DNA from: JAADGZ01 sp964596835
GTDB taxonomy: Bacteria > Pseudomonadota > Gammaproteobacteria > UBA6429 > Thiohalophilaceae
Direction: 5' to 3'
DNA: 10,767 nucleotides
Assembly: GCA_964596835.1 (NCBI GenBank)
Contig: CAZQVV010000090.1
Coordinates: 1 to 10,767 of the forward strand
Shown here: positions 7,579-10,767 of the stretch, piece by piece
How positions within the stretch are numbered: position 1 is the stretch's first letter
Layout of the letters: each line of letters opens with the position of its first letter
The notes under the pieces: generated by a model
Database searches by the model: none
What the model saw: only the letters and a program-made list of their open reading frames with translations
Told to the model about the DNA's origin: nothing
Made by a program: the position numbers and the translations under genes

Positions 7579-9186
7579 TCAGGGGTTCTTCACATAGGCG
7601 TTCGGGCGCATGTAAAACCACCAGTTGATAGTAATACACACCGCATAGAAAATCGCAAATCCATAAAGTGCATATTCCGGTGTCCCCGCCTTCAACTGTT
7701 CGCCGAACACTTTCGGGATGATGAAGGCGCCATAAGCCGCCACAGCCGAAGTCCAGCCCAGAACCGGCCCCGCCTGTTCCTTGTCAAACACTACCGCGAT
7801 CGTGCGAAAGGTCGATCCGTTGCCGATGCCCGTTGCGGTAAACAGGATCAGGAACAGAATCATGAACGGCAGAAACAGGGTTTCAGGCGTAGCCGACACA
7901 TAGGCTTTTTGCAGGAGATAGGCCAGCGCGACCGCCGAGGCCACCATGATAACAGAAATAATCTGGGTGACTTTCGCGCCACCGATCTTGTCCGCGATCA
8001 TGCCCCCCACAGGTCGGATCAATGCTCCGATAAATGGCCCCATCCAGGCAAACATCAAGGCGCTTGGGCCGTTCGGATTGATCGTGTTGTGGGTCATCAC
8101 CCCGTTGACCATCAGGTGCTGGAAACCGAACACCACCTTGATGGTCAGCGCGAAAGCCGCCGAATAGCCGATGAAGCTCCCGAAAGTCATGGTGTAGATG
8201 ATGGTCATAGCCCAGGTATGTTTGTTGTCAAATATCTTGTACTGACGTGTCAGGTTCTGCCCCACCTGTCCGGGGATTAGTTTCAGCAGGAATACGGTCA
8301 GGGCAATAATGATCGGCAAGACGAGCCATTTGGAGATCATAAAGCCCGAGCCGCCTACCTGTGCCGGCAGCATCAACCACAGACCCAGGGCCGCGGTTAG
8401 AAAGCCAACCAGTAACATGCCGGTGATGGTGGAAAAGGCGCCCAGCGGACTGGGAATGTTCGGCGAGACATGCTCATCGCGGATGTTGTTCATGCCCCAC
8501 CAGGCCAGAAGGGCCAGCGGCACCAGCGCCAGCACCCACACGAAGCCCGCGTTCTGGATATAGGTGGTGGTGCCTGCGGGGATTTTACCGATCAGTGTCC
8601 CTGAGGTGTTGATCAGCTCACGGCCTTTCCCGCCAAACAGACCAAATGTCATGACCAGCGGGACCACGATCTGCATGGTGGTCACGCCAAAGTTACCCAG
8701 TCCGGCATTCATCCCCAGCGCATAGCCCTGCACTTTCTTCGGAAAGAAAAAGCTGATATTGGACATCGATGAGGCAAAGTTACCGCCACCAATTCCCGAG
8801 AGAAAAGCCAGAATCTGAAACTGCCACAGTGGCGTGTCAGGATTTTGCAGCGCAAAACCGGCCCCGATGGCCGGGATTATCAAAAGTGCTGTGGTAAAAA
8901 AAATCGTGTTGCGGCCACCCGCGATACGGATAAAGAAGGTGGATGGAATACGCAGGGTCGCCCCTGTCAGACCGGCAATGGCGGCCAGGGTAAACAATTC
9001 GGATTTTTCAAACGGAAAACCAAGATTGATCATCTGCACCGTAATAATGCCCCAGTAAAGCCAGACGGCAAAACCGCATAGCAGGCTGGGGATCGAAATC
9101 CATAGATTTCTTGTCGCGATGGATTTGGCGGTTGAGGTCCAGTAGTTTTCGTCCTCAATATTCCAGTCTTTCAGATCTTGTCCCAA
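7579..9186 (-). CDS. narK2: NarK2-type nitrate/nitrite transporter (major facilitator superfamily)
   Basis: This 535-residue membrane protein is of the NarK2 kind, the type that includes E. coli NarK and exchanges nitrate for nitrite. It has about 12 hydrophobic segments. The first nitrate signature, GGGNFASSMSNISFFFP, spans about 133-149, and the second about 453-491. Arg79 in ATLRIPSTF and Arg391 in LIRPVGG correspond to the two substrate-binding arginines of E. coli NarK (Arg89 and Arg305). The long loop at about 184-212 is typical of the subtype. The second signature is shorter than in E. coli NarK, lacking its charged insert. The start codon is TTG, with a full-length Shine-Dalgarno AAGGAGGT five bases upstream and no ATG between. 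It follows narK1 by 63 bases and precedes narG by 60. Direction of transport is inferred from the subtype, not seen. Confidence 0.96.
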   Translation of the reverse strand: MGQDLKDWNIEDENYWTSTAKSIATRNLWISIPSLLCGFAVWLYWGIITVQMINLGFPFEKSELFTLAAIAGLTGATLRIPSTFFIRIAGGRNTIFFTTALLIIPAIGAGFALQNPDTPLWQFQILAFLSGIGGGNFASSMSNISFFFPKKVQGYALGMNAGLGNFGVTTMQIVVPLVMTFGLFGGKGRELINTSGTLIGKIPAGTTTYIQNAGFVWVLALVPLALLAWWGMNNIRDEHVSPNIPSPLGAFSTITGMLLVGFLTAALGLWLMLPAQVGGSGFMISKWLVLPIIIALTVFLLKLIPGQVGQNLTRQYKIFDNKHTWAMTIIYTMTFGSFIGYSAAFALTIKVVFGFQHLMVNGVMTHNTINPNGPSALMFAWMGPFIGALIRPVGGMIADKIGGAKVTQIISVIMVASAVALAYLLQKAYVSATPETLFLPFMILFLILFTATGIGNGSTFRTIAVVFDKEQAGPVLGWTSAVAAYGAFIIPKVFGEQLKAGTPEYALYGFAIFYAVCITINWWFYMRPNAYVKNP

Positions 9187-9191
9187 AATAT

Positions 9192-9199
9192 ACCTCCTT
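9192..9199 (-). promoter_or_regulatory. Strong ribosome binding site before the TTG start of narK2
   Basis: AAGGAGGT on the minus strand is fully complementary to the 3' end of 16S rRNA and sits five bases before the TTG at 9184-9186. It fixes the start at the TTG. A perfect site next to a weak start codon may compensate for it. Confidence 0.88.
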
Positions 9200-9214
9200 C
9201 AAGGATTGTGTTCT

Positions 9215-9236
9215 GGCGGACCAGAAACGGTCCGCC
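9215..9236 (-). repeat. Intercistronic stem-loop between narK1 and narK2
   Basis: GGCGGACC (9215-9222) and GGTCCGCC (9229-9236) form a perfect GC-rich eight-base stem with a six-base loop. It starts 13 bases after the narK1 stop codon and lies about 16 bases before the narK2 Shine-Dalgarno. In the transcript it is followed by AGAACACAATCC, with no run of U, so it does not look like a classical intrinsic terminator. It may protect the narK1 3' end, mark a processing site, or attenuate; these roles are inference. Confidence 0.75.
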
Positions 9237-9249
9237 TGCCTGCTGGTTG

Positions 9250-10590
9250 CTATTTTTTGGGCTCTGCAAGCGGTGCGCCCGGCACATCGGAAAGCGAAGT
9301 CTCGCCTGCCAGTTGTGGAAATTTCTTCCGCTCCATCCTGACAATCGCCAGATGCATCCAGATGGTGCTGACGGCGACCAGCACAAACATCAGCATGAAC
9401 ACCACCGACCAGACATGGAAGGTATCGAGCAGGATCCCGAAGGCGATCGGCAGGACAAAACCGCCCAGCCCGCCGATCATCCCGACCAGTCCGCCGACCG
9501 CGCCCACATGGTGCGGATAGTAGACCGGGATGTGTTTGTAGACCGCCGCTTTCCCAAGGCTCATCACAAAGCCCAGAATCACCGACAGGGAGACAAAGCC
9601 CCAAAGCGGGATGCCAAAGCTGAACGTGATCAGGTTCTCTGATCCGTCTGGATGGGGGATACCCTGAACCACGTAGCTCGTCTGCGGATAGCTCATGAAA
9701 AACAGGACAATCAGTGAGACGATGAAGGTCAGGTACATGACAAAGCGCGCGCCCCAGGTATCGGACATCCAGCCGCCCAGTGCGCGAAAGATCGAGCCGG
9801 GCAGTGAATACATCCCGGAAAAGATTCCAGCCGCCGCCAGTGACACTCCGTAAGCGCCCACGTAATAACGCGGCAGGAACGAAGCGAAGGCCACGAAACC
9901 ACCAAACACGAAGAAGTAATAAGTTGCAAAACGCCAGACTTGAAGGTTTTTCAGCGGTTCAAGTTGCAGGAGGGCCGAAACCGGTTTCCTGCCGGTTTTC
10001 TTTTGTTCGACCAAAGCCGGATCAGGTTTGGCAAAAACGTAGAACACGATGGCCATGACCACCAGAACAACGGCATAGATTCGGGCGGTTTCCTGCCAGC
10101 CGAACGCCAGCACCAGAAACGGCGCGGCAAAGTTGGTCACGGCAGCGCCTACGTTCCCGGCGCCAAAAATTCCCAGCGCGGTGCCTTGTTCGTTCGCTGG
10201 AAACCATCGCGAAACATAGGCGATCCCGATTATGAACGAGCCGCCCGCCAGGCCCAGCCCGAGTGCCGCCAGCAGAAACACCTCATAGGTATGCACCGAA
10301 GCCAGCAACCAGACGCTGATCGCTGTCACCAGCATTTGCAGCGGCAGCATGATTCGTCCGCCGATCTGGTCAGTCCAGACTCCCAAAAAAATCCGGCTGA
10401 GTGAGCCGGTTAGAACCGGCGTTGCGACCAGCAATCCGAACTGTGTCTCGGACAGCCCAAGATCCTGTTTGATCTTGACCCCGATAATCGAGAAAATCGT
10501 CCAGACCGCAAAACACACGGTGAATGCGAGCGTACTTAATCCCAGTGCTCGATACTGGTCGCCCTGCGAGACGCCTTCCAACTCATGCAT
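9250..10590 (-). CDS. narK1: NarK1-type nitrate transporter (major facilitator superfamily)
   Basis: This 446-residue membrane protein is of the NarK1 kind, thought from work on related proteins to take up nitrate with protons. It has about 12 hydrophobic segments. The first nitrate signature, GLAGGSFIIGIAYVSRWFP, is at 113-131. The second, running from GKAAVYKH to GGLGGFVLP, is at about 346-380. Arg66 in SLSRIFLG and Arg269 in SIFRALGG are the likely substrate-binding arginines of the two halves. A charged loop (about 188-215) separates the halves, and the last 25 residues are a polar tail. I chose ATG at 10590: GGAGAG lies six bases upstream. The in-frame codon at 10641 lies at or before the predicted transcription start and would add a 17-residue, unlike leader. 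It is first in the operon. NarK1 and NarK2 are fused in Paracoccus but separate here. Confidence 0.95.
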   Translation of the reverse strand: MHELEGVSQGDQYRALGLSTLAFTVCFAVWTIFSIIGVKIKQDLGLSETQFGLLVATPVLTGSLSRIFLGVWTDQIGGRIMLPLQMLVTAISVWLLASVHTYEVFLLAALGLGLAGGSFIIGIAYVSRWFPANEQGTALGIFGAGNVGAAVTNFAAPFLVLAFGWQETARIYAVVLVVMAIVFYVFAKPDPALVEQKKTGRKPVSALLQLEPLKNLQVWRFATYYFFVFGGFVAFASFLPRYYVGAYGVSLAAAGIFSGMYSLPGSIFRALGGWMSDTWGARFVMYLTFIVSLIVLFFMSYPQTSYVVQGIPHPDGSENLITFSFGIPLWGFVSLSVILGFVMSLGKAAVYKHIPVYYPHHVGAVGGLVGMIGGLGGFVLPIAFGILLDTFHVWSVVFMLMFVLVAVSTIWMHLAIVRMERKKFPQLAGETSLSDVPGAPLAEPKK

Positions 10591-10596
10591 TACATA

Positions 10597-10602
10597 CTCT
10601 CC
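10597..10602 (-). promoter_or_regulatory. narK1 ribosome binding site
   Basis: GGAGAG on the minus strand lies six bases before the ATG at 10590 and supports this start over the in-frame codon at 10641, which overlaps the predicted -10 element. Confidence 0.8.
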
Positions 10603-10620
10603 AACTGGTGTGGTCCAGTG

Positions 10621-10639
10621 GCCACATTGGTCTTGTGGC
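10621..10639. repeat. Dyad overlapping the predicted transcription start of narK1
   Basis: GCCACA (10621-10626) and TGTGGC (10634-10639) form an inverted repeat with a seven-base spacer, centred near the predicted +1 (about 10633). It is too far upstream to be wholly within the transcript, so a protein-binding site is more likely than an RNA hairpin. No known operator matches in my reading. Confidence 0.4.
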
Positions 10640-10645
10640 ACAATA
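10640..10645 (-). promoter_or_regulatory. Predicted -10 element of the nar promoter
   Basis: TATTGT on the minus strand matches four of six bases of TATAAT, including the key first two and the last. It sits at -12 to -7 when the FNR-type box is centred at -41.5, the class II spacing, placing +1 near 10633. The untranslated leader would be about 43 bases. No sigma-70 -35 is needed, since the box occupies that place. Confidence 0.6.
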
Positions 10646-10667
10646 CATCCGCTCTTCCTGCAAGGAT

Positions 10668-10681
10668 TTGATGCAGATCAA
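10668..10681. promoter_or_regulatory. FNR/Anr/Dnr-family binding site upstream of narK1
   Basis: TTGAT-GCAG-ATCAA is a perfect match to the FNR consensus, TTGAT-N4-ATCAA. Its centre lies 84 bases upstream of the narK1 ATG. The site predicts that the whole operon is switched on when oxygen is scarce. FNR, NarR and NnrR/Dnr share nearly the same half-sites, so the sequence alone does not tell which one binds; in Paracoccus both FnrP and NarR act on nar promoters. Confidence 0.88.
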
Positions 10682-10737
10682 AAACCGGAAAAAACATCCG
10701 CTTTCACTTGGGTATAGAAAAATATCGTGGCCTTAAC

Positions 10738-10764
10738 CTGTTCTGAAATAAATATTTCGGACAG
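10738..10764. repeat. AT-rich imperfect dyad at the right edge
   Basis: The core is GAAATA (10745-10750), a two-base spacer AA, and TATTTC (10753-10758). Outer arms CTGT (10738-10741) and ACAG (10761-10764) extend the symmetry if one base is bulged. It lies about 64 bases upstream of the FNR-type box. It could be a second regulator site or the hairpin end of an upstream gene; the window ends three bases later, so neither can be decided. Confidence 0.35.
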
Positions 10765-10767
10765 TGC

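Noticed and set aside
7390..8280. A 296-codon open frame on the plus strand crossing the narK2-narG junction
   Set aside because: It lies antisense to two well-supported genes, its translation is rich in His, Arg and Gln as expected of a reverse-frame shadow, and I recognise no domain.
10591..10641. A 17-codon N-terminal extension of narK1
   Set aside because: The earlier start overlaps the predicted -10 element and lies before +1, it lacks a better ribosome site, and its sequence does not resemble a NarK1 N-terminus.
10661..10673. A near-consensus IHF site on the minus strand (12 of 13 positions)
   Set aside because: Most of the match comes from the ATCAA half of the FNR-type box, and the place, between the box and the -10, is not where IHF usually acts.
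10708..10714. A NarL-like heptamer (TACCCAA on the minus strand)
   Set aside because: Single, with one mismatch, and without a partner in the inverted 7-2-7 arrangement; likely chance.
1..10767. CRISPR arrays, insertion sequences, tRNA or rRNA genes, prophage or defence genes
   Set aside because: I saw no spaced direct repeats, transposase, terminal repeats or structural RNA; the window is filled by one coherent operon.

Overview
The window holds one complete respiratory nitrate reductase operon, all on the minus strand and transcribed from right to left: narK1, narK2, narG, narH, narJ, narI, and a cytoplasmic parvulin-type peptidyl-prolyl isomerase. An anaerobic promoter region lies at the right edge. 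There is almost no spare DNA. The largest gene-free stretch is the 177 bases right of the first gene, which carry the regulatory sites.

The protein sequences and gene order suggest a denitrifying or nitrate-respiring proteobacterium, most likely an alphaproteobacterium (Rhodobacterales-like). This is a judgement from the look of the proteins, not a search result. The gene order matches the narK1K2GHJI-ppiC arrangement I recall from Pseudomonas aeruginosa, where molybdenum cofactor genes follow. Any such gene here would lie just past the left edge.

Layout, right to left. At 10738-10764 is an AT-rich imperfect dyad of unknown role. At 10668-10681 is a perfect FNR-type box, placed so that a class II promoter would start transcription near 10633. 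narK1 (9250-10590) and narK2 (7579-9186) encode two different kinds of major facilitator nitrate/nitrite carrier, separated by a strong hairpin. narG (3778-7518), narH (2261-3781), narJ (1530-2264) and narI (837-1520) follow with 4-base overlaps or very short gaps. The isomerase gene (4-819) ends the window.

How they work together: NarK1 and NarK2 bring nitrate in and export nitrite. NarG (molybdenum catalytic subunit) and NarH (four iron-sulfur clusters) form the cytoplasmic catalytic part. NarJ helps NarG acquire its cofactor and dock. NarI (two haems b) anchors the complex and oxidises quinol on the periplasmic side. The isomerase plausibly assists folding in the cytoplasm, but its role is not established. 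All metal and haem ligands checked are present, so the enzyme looks functional.

I did not find an undescribed system. The points worth a second look are the promoter architecture, the intercistronic hairpin, the TTG start of narK2, the separate narK1/narK2 genes, and the isomerase as part of the operon.
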